From an uncultured Verrucomicrobiales bacterium (GTDB lineage: Bacteria > Verrucomicrobiota > Verrucomicrobiia > Verrucomicrobiales > Akkermansiaceae), in the NCBI GenBank assembly GCA_937885815.1, contig CALABM010000238.1:1-13901 (forward strand): 13,901 bases of DNA, read 5' to 3'. Position 1 is the stretch's first letter. Every line of letters starts with the position of its first letter. This document shows positions 1-7,512 of the stretch, one piece after another. Made by a program: the position numbers and the translations under genes. The notes under the pieces were generated by a model, which saw only the letters and a list, made by a program, of their open reading frames with translations, searched no databases and had not been told where the DNA came from.

Positions 1-1169
1 GCGCAAACCAGACCGCAGCAGGTGGCTACGGCGAAGGCGATCACGCCCAGCAGGATGATGAGCAGAGTCTCGCCCTTCAGGAAACGCACGCCCTGCATGG
101 TCAAGCCTACGGAGACACCCAGCAGAATGGTGGTGATGTTCATGAGCTCGTTCTGAGCGCAGGTCACCAGACGCTCCGTTACCTTACACTCACGCAGGAA
201 GTTACCGAACATGAGCATGCCGAGCAGGGGAGCGGCATCCGGGCAGAGCAGAATGGTCAGGATGGTTACCGTGAAGCAGAAGAACATCTTCTCACCCTTG
301 GAAACCATACGCAGACTCTTCATCTTAATCTTACGCTGCTTCTCCGTGGTGCACAGGCGCATGAAGGGCGGCTGAATGAGCGGCACGAGAGCCATGTAAG
401 TATAAGCAGCCACAGCGATGGCACCCAGAAGCTCCGGAGCCAGCTTACTGGCCAGGAAGATGGAGGTGGGGCCGTCTGCACCGCCGATAATGCCGATGGC
501 GCTGGCCTGACCCTTGGTGAAGCCCAAGCACACAGCAGAGAGGAAGGTGAATGCCACACCGCCCTGAGCAGCTGCACCCAGAAGCAGAGCCTTGGGAGAG
601 GCAAGCAGCGGGCCGAAGTCCGTAAGTGCACCTACACCCATGAAGATGAGTGCGGGGAAAATCTCGCACTTAATGCCGAGACCGAGCCAGTCAAAGAGAC
701 CACCCTCAGGCTTTACCACAAGGTACTTCTGCGGGGCCTGACCGGTGACGATCACACGGCCTTTGCCGTTTTCATGAGCCTCCATGGGTTCAGCCATAGC
801 TGTTTCGTACTGCTGCTTCACCTCATCGGAGAGGCCTTCAGTACTCTGCATGCTCACGCCGGTTTCTACGTACGGGGCGAGGGTGAGCGAGATGAAGCCC
901 ACGTCATCGATGGTGGAGCGATCCACCTGCTTATCTTTGAGGGCTACCACTTCTCGCTGAGCCTGAGTGATGACCATACCGTTGTCCGGGATGTTAGCGA
1001 TGAGAGCGCCGAAAGCAATCGGCACCATGAGCAGCGGCTCAAACTGTTTCGCTACGCCCAAGTACAGCAGAACGGCCACGATACCCCACATGGCGTACAT
1101 CTGCCACGTCATCTGGAATAATCCGATGCCGGAGATGAAGTCCGAGAAGGAATTAATGAGTTCTTGCAT
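1..1169 (-). CDS. mmdB: Na+-translocating methylmalonyl-CoA decarboxylase, beta subunit (OadB/MmdB family), partial
   Basis: This is the integral membrane subunit that decarboxylates carboxybiotin and couples the reaction to Na+ export. The start ATG is at 1167-1169 and 389 codons are visible; the C-terminus runs off the left edge, and little is likely missing given the usual family length of roughly 375-430 residues. The family signature GGADGPTSIFLASKLAP lies at about residues 229-245 and carries the conserved acidic residue D232. A second family block, FPALIFMGVGALTDFGPLL, is at 171-189, and ELMNITTILLGVSVGL is near 341-356. Several hydrophobic helices flank these blocks. An unusually long hydrophilic segment sits at about residues 62-160, where relatives have a short loop. 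The gene is last in the visible mmdA-D-C-B order, so the substrate call rests on context; an oxaloacetate or glutaconyl-CoA decarboxylase beta subunit is the alternative. No Shine-Dalgarno sequence is visible. Confidence 0.93.
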   Translation of the reverse strand, partial: MQELINSFSDFISGIGLFQMTWQMYAMWGIVAVLLYLGVAKQFEPLLMVPIAFGALIANIPDNGMVITQAQREVVALKDKQVDRSTIDDVGFISLTLAPYVETGVSMQSTEGLSDEVKQQYETAMAEPMEAHENGKGRVIVTGQAPQKYLVVKPEGGLFDWLGLGIKCEIFPALIFMGVGALTDFGPLLASPKALLLGAAAQGGVAFTFLSAVCLGFTKGQASAIGIIGGADGPTSIFLASKLAPELLGAIAVAAYTYMALVPLIQPPFMRLCTTEKQRKIKMKSLRMVSKGEKMFFCFTVTILTILLCPDAAPLLGMLMFGNFLRECKVTERLVTCAQNELMNITTILLGVSVGLTMQGVRFLKGETLLIILLGVIAFAVATCCGLVC

Positions 1170-1201
1170 ATTGCAATGGGAAATTTACTGATTGTTACAC
1201 C

Positions 1202-1223
1202 CCCTGCACATAGTAGTGCAGGG
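1202..1223 (-). repeat. Intercistronic hairpin between mmdC and mmdB
   Basis: A perfect 8-bp inverted repeat (CCCTGCAC and GTGCAGGG) flanks a 6-base loop in the 73-bp gap between the biotin carrier gene and mmdB. No T-tract follows it on the minus strand, so it is unlikely to be a full terminator. Its place inside an operon suggests an mRNA-processing, stability or attenuation element that adjusts the dose of the membrane subunit; that role is inferred. Confidence 0.5.
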
Positions 1224-1242
1224 CCTGTAAGCCAACGGGGGC

Positions 1243-1641
1243 TTAACCGAGGTAGGCCAGAGGCTGGTTCTCTGCCACGGTGTCGCCGGGAGCCACGCAG
1301 AAGCTGGTCACAGTACCGTTAGCGGGAGCGTAGATGACGGTGTTCATCTTCATGGCCTCCAGGGTGAGCACCTGATCACCTTCCTTCACGGCGGTGCCGG
1401 GCTTCACGTCGAGGGATACAACCTTACCGGCCAGGGGGCTCTGGATGGGGGTACCGGCGCCGGCGGCAGCAGGAGCGGGAGCAGGGGCGGGAGCTACAAC
1501 AGTGGCTGCTACGGGAGCGGGGGCGGCCACGGGAGCGGGAGCTGCCACAGGAGCGGGGGCGGGAGCGGCATTGCTGCCACCAAGAGTTTCTACGGTAACG
1601 TCAAAGGTCTGACCGGCAACGGTAATACGGAGCTGTTTCAT
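1243..1641 (-). CDS. mmdC: Biotin carrier (biotinyl) protein, MmdC/gamma subunit
   Basis: This 132-residue swinging-arm protein carries CO2 on biotin from the carboxyltransferase (MmdA) to the membrane decarboxylase (MmdB). The C-terminal biotinyl domain (about 64-132) contains the biotinylation motif EAMKMN with the acceptor lysine at K98, 34 residues from the C-terminus as is usual. A short N-terminal segment (1-22) is joined to it by a flexible Ala/Pro linker (about 25-60) built from repeated APAPVA units, typical of MmdC and GcdC carriers. The start ATG at 1639-1641 has no Shine-Dalgarno sequence. It lies 48 bp after the small membrane subunit gene and before mmdB. Apart from pathway assignment, the biotin carrier identity is secure. 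Confidence 0.95.
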   Translation of the reverse strand: MKQLRITVAGQTFDVTVETLGGSNAAPAPAPVAAPAPVAAPAPVAATVVAPAPAPAPAAAGAGTPIQSPLAGKVVSLDVKPGTAVKEGDQVLTLEAMKMNTVIYAPANGTVTSFCVAPGDTVAENQPLAYLG

Positions 1642-1689
1642 TGTGTGATATGTTTGGTTTGATTGTTAAGTTTTTTGGGTGCAACTTTA

Positions 1690-2145
1690 TCAGCCGCGGT
1701 TAATGGTGTGAGAGTTCATGATAGAGGTGCGGCCGCTCTGGCCGTAGGACGTGTCGACAGGCTTGATGTCGAGGATTTTGGCCTCGCTGCCGACGGTTAC
1801 CTTCACTGCCGCAGCGATAGCGGCAATGACCTCAGGGGTGATGCTGCTGGCTGCGGCATCATAGATGCCTGCAGCGATGGCTGCCACCTGAGCCGGAGTG
1901 GGCTCGGGGCCAAGCACGGGAGCAGCTGCTACCGGAGCGGGAGCGGCTGCCGCCATGGCGGCCCTGGCGGCTTCTGCCTGCGCTTTCTTCTTCTCTTCCA
2001 TGCGTACGGCAATGGCGCCGGAGATGGAGAGAATCACGCAGAGCAGACCAAGACAGCAGAACACCACCAGCATGCCCGTGATCTGGTACGTCAGCGCGCC
2101 CATGAAATCGGACCATGTTATGGCTAGTGTCTGGGTTATGTTCAT
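1690..2145 (-). CDS. mmdD: Small membrane subunit of the decarboxylase (OadG/MmdD-like)
   Basis: This 151-residue protein has the layout of the OadG/MmdD small subunit, which anchors the soluble carboxyltransferase to the membrane pump and helps assemble the complex. One transmembrane helix lies at about residues 23-47. It is followed by a charged stretch (EEKKKAQAEAARAA), an Ala/Pro-rich linker (about 64-85), and two Ala-rich helical stretches around TPAQVAAIAAG and TPEVIAAIAAAV. The C-terminal tail near 135-148 (GQSGRTSIMNSHTI) resembles the W..GR..IMN tails of decarboxylase gamma/delta chains. Position between mmdA (24 bp upstream) and the biotin carrier matches the D slot of mmdADCB clusters. 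Small subunits of this family diverge quickly, so the call depends partly on context. Confidence 0.85.
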   Translation of the reverse strand: MNITQTLAITWSDFMGALTYQITGMLVVFCCLGLLCVILSISGAIAVRMEEKKKAQAEAARAAMAAAAPAPVAAAPVLGPEPTPAQVAAIAAGIYDAAASSITPEVIAAIAAAVKVTVGSEAKILDIKPVDTSYGQSGRTSIMNSHTINRG

Positions 2146-2169
2146 ATGTGTTGTTATAGTGAGAAGGGA

Positions 2170-3735
2170 TTACAGCGGCATGTTGCCGTGCTTCTTAGCG
2201 GGGCGCACTTCACGCTTGCTGAGCATGGTGCGGAGGGTGAGGGCAATCTTGGCGCGAGTTTCCTTGGGATTGATAACCTCGGTTACCTGATCGCTGGCGG
2301 CTGCGGCATACGGGTTGTAGAAGGCCTCTGTGTACTCAGCCAGCAGCTCTTGCCTGCGGGCTTCACGGGCGGCATCGTCCTCGATACCCTTCAGCTCGCG
2401 GCCATAGAGAATCGGTACGGCACCCTGAGCGCCCATCACGGCAATCTCAGCCGTCGGCCAGGCGTATACGGCATCAGCTCCTAAGCCCTTGCAGCACATG
2501 GCGATGTAGGCACCACCGTATGCCTTGCGCAGAATCATGGTTACCTTAGGCACAGTGGCGGAGGAGTATGCGAAAATCATCTTAGCGCCGTGGCGGATGA
2601 TGCCGCCGCGCTCCTGCTGCTTGCCGGGCAGGAAGCCGGGCACGTCCACAAGGTTCACCAAGGGGATGTTGAAGGAATCACAGCAGCGGATGAAGCGGGC
2701 AGCCTTGTCAGAGGCGTCAATATCCAAGCAGCCGGCCTTCACGGCAGGCTGGTTAGCGATGATACCCACTACCACGCCGCAAATGCGGCCGAAGCCCACC
2801 ACCACGTTGCCGGCGAAAGCGGCGTGCACTTCCATGAAACTGCCTTCATCCACCAAGCGGGCGATGACTTTCTTCACGTCCAGCGGGGTGTTGTTGCTCT
2901 CGGGGATGATGTCGTTCATGCCCTCGTCATCCGCGATATCCAGCGGGCAGCTCAAATCATGGGGAGGATCCTGCGTGTTATTGGAGGGCAGGTAGCTGAG
3001 CAGCTGCTTAGCAATGGTAATAGCCTCCTCATCCGTGTTAGCCACGAAATGGGCATTGCCACTCACACCGGCGTGCACATCAGCACCGCCGATTTCCTCC
3101 ATGGTGCACTTCTCGTAGGTTACCTGCTCGATGACCTTGGGGCCGGTAATGTACATGCCGGCTGCACCACCGCGGCGGATGATGATGAAATCCGTCAGCG
3201 CCGGGGAATAGGCTGCACCGCCTGCGCAGGGGCCCAGAATGAGGGAAATCTGCGGTACGACACCACTGGCTGCCACGTTGTTATAGAACACGTTAGCAAA
3301 GCCGGTGAGGGATTCCACGCCTTCCTGCAGGCGAGCGCCGCCGGAATCATTAATCTGGATGATGGGCATGCCGCCCTTCATGGCGTACTGCTGGGCATCA
3401 CAAATCTTCTGGGCGTGCATGTAGCCCAGAGAGCCACCCTGTGCCAAGAAATCCGCAGCAGAGGCTGCTACCGGGCGCCCGTTTACAAGGCCAAAACCTG
3501 TTACAATGCCGTCTCCGGGAATTTCTTTGTTCAGCATGCCGAAGTTGCTGCAGTGGTGCTTTGTGTGCATGCCGATTTCGGTAAAGGAGCCGGTGTCGAA
3601 AAGACAGGCCATGCGCTCGCGTGCCGTCCAGTCCCCCTTTGCATGGCGGGCTTCATACTTTTCCGGCGTCGCAGCGTACTTAATCTTGCGCCTGCGGGCT
3701 TCAAGGTCTTCCAGTAATTTGGGATCTATAGCCAT
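2170..3735 (-). CDS. mmdA: Methylmalonyl-CoA decarboxylase alpha subunit (carboxyltransferase; PccB-like)
   Basis: This 521-residue cytoplasmic carboxyltransferase moves the carboxyl group of an acyl-CoA, probably (S)-methylmalonyl-CoA, to biotin on MmdC, releasing propionyl-CoA. Both crotonase-fold halves of the acyl-CoA carboxyltransferase family are present. The N-half has GGARLQEGV (132-140) and GPCAGGAAYSPALTDF (168-183). The C-half has DVPGFLPGKQQERGGIIRHGAK (364-385) and RKAYGGAYIAM (403-413). The protein ends in the typical HGNMPL tail. Length is normal for the family. It is the first gene of a four-gene minus-strand operon. A propionyl-CoA carboxylase beta chain has nearly the same sequence features; the adjacent membrane pump subunits favour a decarboxylase. 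No biotin carboxylase subunit is seen in the window, which also fits decarboxylation. Confidence 0.93.
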   Translation of the reverse strand: MAIDPKLLEDLEARRRKIKYAATPEKYEARHAKGDWTARERMACLFDTGSFTEIGMHTKHHCSNFGMLNKEIPGDGIVTGFGLVNGRPVAASAADFLAQGGSLGYMHAQKICDAQQYAMKGGMPIIQINDSGGARLQEGVESLTGFANVFYNNVAASGVVPQISLILGPCAGGAAYSPALTDFIIIRRGGAAGMYITGPKVIEQVTYEKCTMEEIGGADVHAGVSGNAHFVANTDEEAITIAKQLLSYLPSNNTQDPPHDLSCPLDIADDEGMNDIIPESNNTPLDVKKVIARLVDEGSFMEVHAAFAGNVVVGFGRICGVVVGIIANQPAVKAGCLDIDASDKAARFIRCCDSFNIPLVNLVDVPGFLPGKQQERGGIIRHGAKMIFAYSSATVPKVTMILRKAYGGAYIAMCCKGLGADAVYAWPTAEIAVMGAQGAVPILYGRELKGIEDDAAREARRQELLAEYTEAFYNPYAAAASDQVTEVINPKETRAKIALTLRTMLSKREVRPAKKHGNMPL

Positions 3736-3821
3736 ATGTTTTTAGTGTTGTGCGTGTTGCGTCGTGTGGCGCTCACTGAGTGGTATACAGTACTACCCTC
3801 GCGCCCATTCCACGCTGCCAC

Positions 3822-3850
3822 ATTCTACCACGCTTATCGCCCCATGAAAA
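3822..3850 (-). promoter_or_regulatory. Promoter of the mmdADCB operon
   Basis: On the minus strand a -35 TTTTCA (3845-3850) and a -10 TAGAAT (3822-3827) are separated by 17 bp. The -10 is preceded by TGG, giving an extended -10. The predicted start near 3815 leaves a leader of about 80 nt before mmdA. Confidence 0.55.
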
Positions 3851-3911
3851 GCAAATTCCGCGCTTTTTAGCTTAAAAAATGCGAAAAAGTTGGAGTATGC
3901 TCTATATTTGG

Positions 3912-3948
3912 TGCAAAATAGCCCTCCGATGGCGGTGCCGGAGGGCTA
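3912..3948 (-). terminator. Rho-independent terminator of the nucleotidyltransferase gene
   Basis: A perfect 10-bp stem (TAGCCCTCCG and CGGAGGGCTA, 3919-3948) with a 10-base loop lies about 40 nt past the stop of the gene at 3988. On the minus strand it is followed by TTTTGC. The T-run is short, so termination may be partial. It separates that gene from the mmd promoter. Confidence 0.75.
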
Positions 3949-3987
3949 GAAATGGATTTTTTGCGGAAGATTTAGCTATTTGCCGGC

Positions 3988-4872
3988 TCAGAGTTGCACG
4001 GTGATGCGCGGGGTGATGATGGCGCGGTTATAGCTGCCGGGGGCCACGTGGGTACGAGGCCAGACGATACAATCCGTGAGTTCGCAGCCTGCGGGGATGT
4101 GGGCGTCCTGTCCCACCATGCAGTCTTCGCTGATATCTGCCAGGGCTGAGATGGTGGCGGTGGGGTGAATGCGCTTGCTGCTGGGCATATCCAGAATGGC
4201 GTTCAGGTAGCCCTCCGGGGTGCCGATTTCGTACCAGTTGGCCCAGTCAAAGGAGACTCCGCCTGCTTTTCCTTGGCGAACGAGCTCCAGCCAGATGGGG
4301 AAGATGGAGAACTTTTCCTCCTCCGGGAACATGCGTGCCACTTCCTGTTCCATGATGTAGGTTCCGGCAAATTGATGGGTGCCGGGGCAGATGCCAAGCG
4401 CGTGGCGAATGTCTGTGATACGCCCGGAGGCTTCATCAAATCCCACATTGCGTTTGCCGTCCACGCTGCGGAGAGCCATGGTGATGAGGTTGCCGCTGCG
4501 GCGGTGCTCAGCGAGCAGGTCTGTCAGCGGAATATCCGTGAGGATGTCACCGTTGTGGACGATGATGGGGCCTTCTTTCCACAGAGGGAGAATCTTCTTC
4601 ACGCCGCCGCCGGAGTCCAGCGGCTCCTCCTCGTGGCTGAATGTCACGGGGCATCCGCGGTACTGCGGGTCAGGGCAGGGGAAGGCCTTATCCCAGGCGA
4701 ACTCCAAGCAGGAGGTGTTGATGATGAACTCCGTAACGCCAGCCGCCATGAAGCGGTCCATGGTGTGCTGGATGAGCGGTTTATCAAAAACCGGCATGAG
4801 GGGCTTGGGAAGGATGTGAGAGAGTGGCGCTAGGCGTGTGCCCAGACCGGCGCCGAGGATGAATGCCTGCAT
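3988..4872 (-). CDS. Sugar-phosphate nucleotidyltransferase (NTP_transferase family)
   Basis: This 294-residue cytoplasmic enzyme should join a sugar-1-phosphate to a nucleoside triphosphate, giving an NDP-sugar for cell-wall or surface polysaccharide. The N-terminal signature LGAGLGTRLAPLS (6-18) with PKPLMPV (22-28) is the nucleotide-binding loop. NGD at 107-109 supplies the metal-binding aspartate, and WYEIGTPEGYL (213-223) matches the usual W.DIGTP..Y motif. The C-terminus (about 235-285) looks like a short left-handed beta-helix stretch (HPTATISALADISEDCMVG). The overall shape resembles mannose-1-phosphate guanylyltransferases and MurNAc-1-P uridylyltransferase (MurU/HddC type). The sugar cannot be told from sequence alone. 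It is a single-gene unit with its own promoter and terminator, and the mRNA appears leaderless. Confidence 0.85.
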   Translation of the reverse strand: MQAFILGAGLGTRLAPLSHILPKPLMPVFDKPLIQHTMDRFMAAGVTEFIINTSCLEFAWDKAFPCPDPQYRGCPVTFSHEEEPLDSGGGVKKILPLWKEGPIIVHNGDILTDIPLTDLLAEHRRSGNLITMALRSVDGKRNVGFDEASGRITDIRHALGICPGTHQFAGTYIMEQEVARMFPEEEKFSIFPIWLELVRQGKAGGVSFDWANWYEIGTPEGYLNAILDMPSSKRIHPTATISALADISEDCMVGQDAHIPAGCELTDCIVWPRTHVAPGSYNRAIITPRITVQL

Positions 4873-4878
4873 GGTGAT

Positions 4879-4907
4879 TTTATAAACTGTAGCTTAAGCG
4901 TCTGCAA
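4879..4907 (-). promoter_or_regulatory. Promoter of the nucleotidyltransferase gene, predicted leaderless
   Basis: On the minus strand a -35 TTGCAG (4902-4907) and a -10 TATAAA (4879-4884) lie 17 bp apart. Only six bases separate the -10 from the ATG at 4870-4872, which puts the expected transcription start on the A of the start codon. This supports that start choice and predicts a leaderless mRNA. Confidence 0.65.
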
Positions 4908-5040
4908 CTGCGGATGGCTTTTTAGCTTTTAGTGAAATGAATACTCAGAATCCGCGAGAGGTGGAGAGTGAAATGCTCACGCATAATGCGAGTCCGTTTT
5001 GGCGGTTCTCTATGCTCATGCGTTTAGGGGATAGAGGAAA

Positions 5041-5745
5041 TTACCAGAGCTGGGGCATGTTGAGGCCCACGGCGCAGGCTCCCATGATGGCGTTTGCCAC
5101 AGCGTGCATGGTAATAGCCGGCGTGATTCGCTTAGTGAGAACCACCAGTATGTATGTAAGCGTGCCGTAGCAGAAGGCTCCCGCGTAATCCACTGGACTG
5201 TGGATGAAAACAAAGGCTGCCGTGGTTACCACGTATCCCAGCCAGCTGTGAGTGCCGATAGCGACTTCCTGCGGGAAATCCCGGTTCACGCACCATCGCA
5301 TGAGGAAACCGCGCCAGAAAAGCTCTTCTGCCAGCGCTACGATGACGGCTGCTCGCAGGAAACGCAGAACGTATTCTGCGTATGTAGCCGCTGTGCCTTC
5401 TCCGAAGATTCGCTCCGGGCAGAATCCATTACCGGTGTCCGGAATCCACCCGGCAAAGTATGGCACCAGCCAAATGCCGATGCCCACCATGCCGAACACT
5501 ACGCCCAGTAGGCATGCGCGCAGATTCCAATCCCACTCCACTTCTCGCCTCACATGCCACAGCCACCAGCCGACCACCAGCGTCTGGAGCGGATACACCA
5601 GCATTTCGGGGGCTCTCCGCCACCAAGGTGCGTCCGGGTGATTCCATTCAACTAAGCTTCCTCCCACGCCCAGCAGAATGCTGAACCCCATGAAGATAGC
5701 AAGAGGATAGACGCAGGTGCGATAGAGTGCAGTATCGGATTTCAT
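5041..5745 (-). CDS. CPBP-family (CAAX prenyl protease-related) intramembrane metalloprotease
   Basis: This 234-residue polytopic membrane protein belongs to the CPBP/Abi/CAAX protease superfamily. The catalytic and metal-binding motifs are all visible: EELFWR with E140, E141 and R145; a histidine at H182 in FVFIHS; and H214 with N218 in HAVAN. Hydrophobic helices lie at about 10-30, 47-66, 76-98, 127-140, 167-182, 188-203 and 208-228. The block YVLRFLRAAVIVALAEELF resembles the CAAX protease-related family that accompanies exosortase/PEP-CTERM sorting systems (TIGR03008-like), but no exosortase is in the window. Such proteases may process secreted or membrane proteins; the substrate is unknown. 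The start ATG is at 5743-5745 with no Shine-Dalgarno sequence. It lies 78 bp after the aminotransferase gene, with no terminator seen between, so read-through is possible. Confidence 0.82.
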   Translation of the reverse strand: MKSDTALYRTCVYPLAIFMGFSILLGVGGSLVEWNHPDAPWWRRAPEMLVYPLQTLVVGWWLWHVRREVEWDWNLRACLLGVVFGMVGIGIWLVPYFAGWIPDTGNGFCPERIFGEGTAATYAEYVLRFLRAAVIVALAEELFWRGFLMRWCVNRDFPQEVAIGTHSWLGYVVTTAAFVFIHSPVDYAGAFCYGTLTYILVVLTKRITPAITMHAVANAIMGACAVGLNMPQLW

Positions 5746-5823
5746 GGTAAAATCTGTATTTACAATCTAATGAGAGCTGAGTCCGGCGTTTGCGGATGAA
5801 AAGTGGAGGCTTGTACGGGGAAC

Positions 5824-6993
5824 TTATCTGAGGGAATCGCAGAATTTTTCCATCTTGTCACATGCCTCTTCCAGCAGTGCAAAGGCGGTGGCGTAGCAGC
5901 AGCGCAGGTAGCCTTCGCCGCAGGGGCCGAAGGCGGTACCGGGTACGGCGGCCACTTTCTGCTCCTTGAGCAGGCGCATGGCGAAATCCTTGGAGGAGAG
6001 GCCGAAGCGCTTGATGCTGGGGAAGGTGTAGAAGGCACCACCGGGCAGGTGGCAATCCATCCCCATTTCATTGAAGCGCTTCACGATGTAGTCTCGGCGC
6101 ATGTGGTAGCTATCACGCATTTCCTGCATGGCGGGGGTGCCGTTCTGCAGGGCCTCAATGGCGGCCTCCTGACTGGTGATAGTGGGGCAAATCATGGTGT
6201 AAGAGTGAATCTTCATCATCTGCTCGATGAGCTCGGAGGGGCCGCAGGCATAGCCCAAGCGGAAGCCTGTCATAGCGAATGCCTTGGAGAAGCCGTGCAG
6301 GAGCAGGGTGCGCTCTTTCATGCCGGGCAGAGAGGCAATGCTTGTGTGCGGTACGCCATCGTAGCGCAGCTCGGAGTAAATCTCATCCGTGAGGACGAAC
6401 AGGTCATGCTTGATGCAAATCCTCGCAATTTCCTGCAGGGTTTCCAGCGGAGCGATGGAGCCCGTCGGGTTCGTGGGGAAGTTCAGCATGAGCACTTTAG
6501 TGCGCGGCGTGATGGCCGCCTCCAGCTTGGCTGGGTTCAGTGCAAAGAGGTCATCAATGCTGGTTTCTACAGGCTTGGGAGTACCGTAGGCCAGTAGCAC
6601 GGAGGGAGCGTAGCTTACGTAGCAGGGCTCGTGGTACAGCACTTCATCTCCCGGGTTAATGAGGCAGCGCAGGGCTAAATCAATGGCTTCGCTTACGCCG
6701 ACTGTGGGCAGAATCTCGCCTATCGGGTTGTATGATATGTGGAAGAAGCCCTCCACATACTTTGCAATGGCTCGGCGCAGGCTTTCCAGGCCGTAGTTAC
6801 TGGTGTATGTGGTATGGCCTTTTTCCAGTGAGGTGATAGCGGCCTCACGGATGTTCCATGGGGTGACGAAATCGGGCTCACCCACGCCCAAGGAAATGAT
6901 GTCTTTACTGCCGGTAACAAGGTCAAAGAATTCGCGGATGCCTGAGCGGGGCAGGTCCACCACTTGTTTGGCGAGAGTACGGTTCCAGTCCAT
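5824..6993 (-). CDS. Class I/II PLP aminotransferase (alanine aminotransferase-like, YugH/AlaT type)
   Basis: This 389-residue cytoplasmic fold-type I aminotransferase has NPTG (175-178) with N175, TDEIY (202-206) with D203 and Y206, the PLP Schiff-base lysine K237 in GFSKAFAMTGFRLGY, and R364 in GYLRCCY, which should bind the substrate carboxylate. The N-terminus (SGIREFFDLV, then ISLGVGEPDFVTPWNIREA) is very like Bacillus YugH (AlaT), which interconverts alanine and 2-oxoglutarate with pyruvate and glutamate. The gene follows an Lrp/AsnC regulator by 32 bp, and that regulator resembles YugG (AlaR); the pairing strengthens an alanine or related amino-acid role. Aspartate or aromatic aminotransferase activity cannot be excluded. 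The start ATG is at 6991-6993. Confidence 0.9.
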   Translation of the reverse strand: MDWNRTLAKQVVDLPRSGIREFFDLVTGSKDIISLGVGEPDFVTPWNIREAAITSLEKGHTTYTSNYGLESLRRAIAKYVEGFFHISYNPIGEILPTVGVSEAIDLALRCLINPGDEVLYHEPCYVSYAPSVLLAYGTPKPVETSIDDLFALNPAKLEAAITPRTKVLMLNFPTNPTGSIAPLETLQEIARICIKHDLFVLTDEIYSELRYDGVPHTSIASLPGMKERTLLLHGFSKAFAMTGFRLGYACGPSELIEQMMKIHSYTMICPTITSQEAAIEALQNGTPAMQEMRDSYHMRRDYIVKRFNEMGMDCHLPGGAFYTFPSIKRFGLSSKDFAMRLLKEQKVAAVPGTAFGPCGEGYLRCCYATAFALLEEACDKMEKFCDSLR

Positions 6994-7025
6994 GATATAA
7001 GTGAGAAAATGTGAAAAGTTTGAGA

Positions 7026-7502
7026 TTAAGGAGCCACGCTGATGCGCTGGTGGCTGGGTTCTTCAGTGAAGTGCAGGCCGTTGAGCTTGTACGTCTTCAG
7101 GCGGAAATGTGTGGCTGTGGACAGTACGCCCGGCAGGCTTGCCAGTTTTTCACTCACAAAGCGTGCTACGGAGAGCAAGTCCTGAGCGTCCACCTGTACC
7201 AGCAGGTCAAAGCCGCCGCTCATCAGGTAGCAGCTGCGCACTTCATCAAAGCGGGAAAGACGTTCGGCAAGTCGGTCAAAGCCACCGCCACGTTCCGGTG
7301 TGCATTTTACCTCGATGAAGGCACTCACGCCCTCATTATCATCATTCACAATCGTTTGGTAGCCAACGATGCGCCCCTCTTGTTCCAGGGTAGCTCGCTC
7401 GGCTGCAACTTCAGCAACGCTCACCCCTAAGCGGTCGGCAATCTGCTGGTCGCTCAGGCGGGCGTCCGTTTCCAATATCTTGAGAAGGGCTTCTTCCGTC
7501 AT
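7026..7502 (-). CDS. Lrp/AsnC-family transcriptional regulator (YugG/AlaR-like)
   Basis: From the chosen start this is a 158-residue regulator. An N-terminal winged helix-turn-helix (about residues 1-50, with DARLSDQQIADRLGVSVAEV) is followed by a RAM ligand-binding domain containing IVGYQTIV, GVSAFIEVKCTPERGGGFD and SCYLMSGGFDLLVQVD. These blocks closely match Bacillus YugG (AlaR). A longer reading frame opens at 7544, but its first 14 codons lie on top of a good promoter (TTGACA at 7535-7540, TAGTAT at 7513-7518), so the ATG at 7500-7502 is the better start. It probably senses an amino acid and controls itself and the downstream aminotransferase. Such proteins work as dimers or octamers on DNA. 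Confidence 0.9.
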   Translation of the reverse strand: MTEEALLKILETDARLSDQQIADRLGVSVAEVAAERATLEQEGRIVGYQTIVNDDNEGVSAFIEVKCTPERGGGFDRLAERLSRFDEVRSCYLMSGGFDLLVQVDAQDLLSVARFVSEKLASLPGVLSTATHFRLKTYKLNGLHFTEEPSHQRISVAP

Positions 7503-7512
7503 AAGTATGCCC

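Noticed and set aside
1451..1567. GC-rich repeat in the biotin carrier gene
   Set aside because: Fully explained by the Ala/Pro linker of the protein; not an independent DNA element.
2590..3717. Long plus-strand open frame of 375 codons opposite mmdA
   Set aside because: It is antisense to a well-supported carboxyltransferase, has no recognisable domain, and His/Ala-rich composition typical of a reverse-strand shadow in GC-rich DNA.
4937..5170. Plus-strand open frame in the gap before the nucleotidyltransferase
   Set aside because: It runs into the antisense of the CPBP gene, has no ribosome-binding site or recognisable features.
5803..6597. Plus-strand open frame of 264 codons opposite the aminotransferase
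   Set aside because: Antisense to a gene with all catalytic motifs; no domain or promoter of its own.
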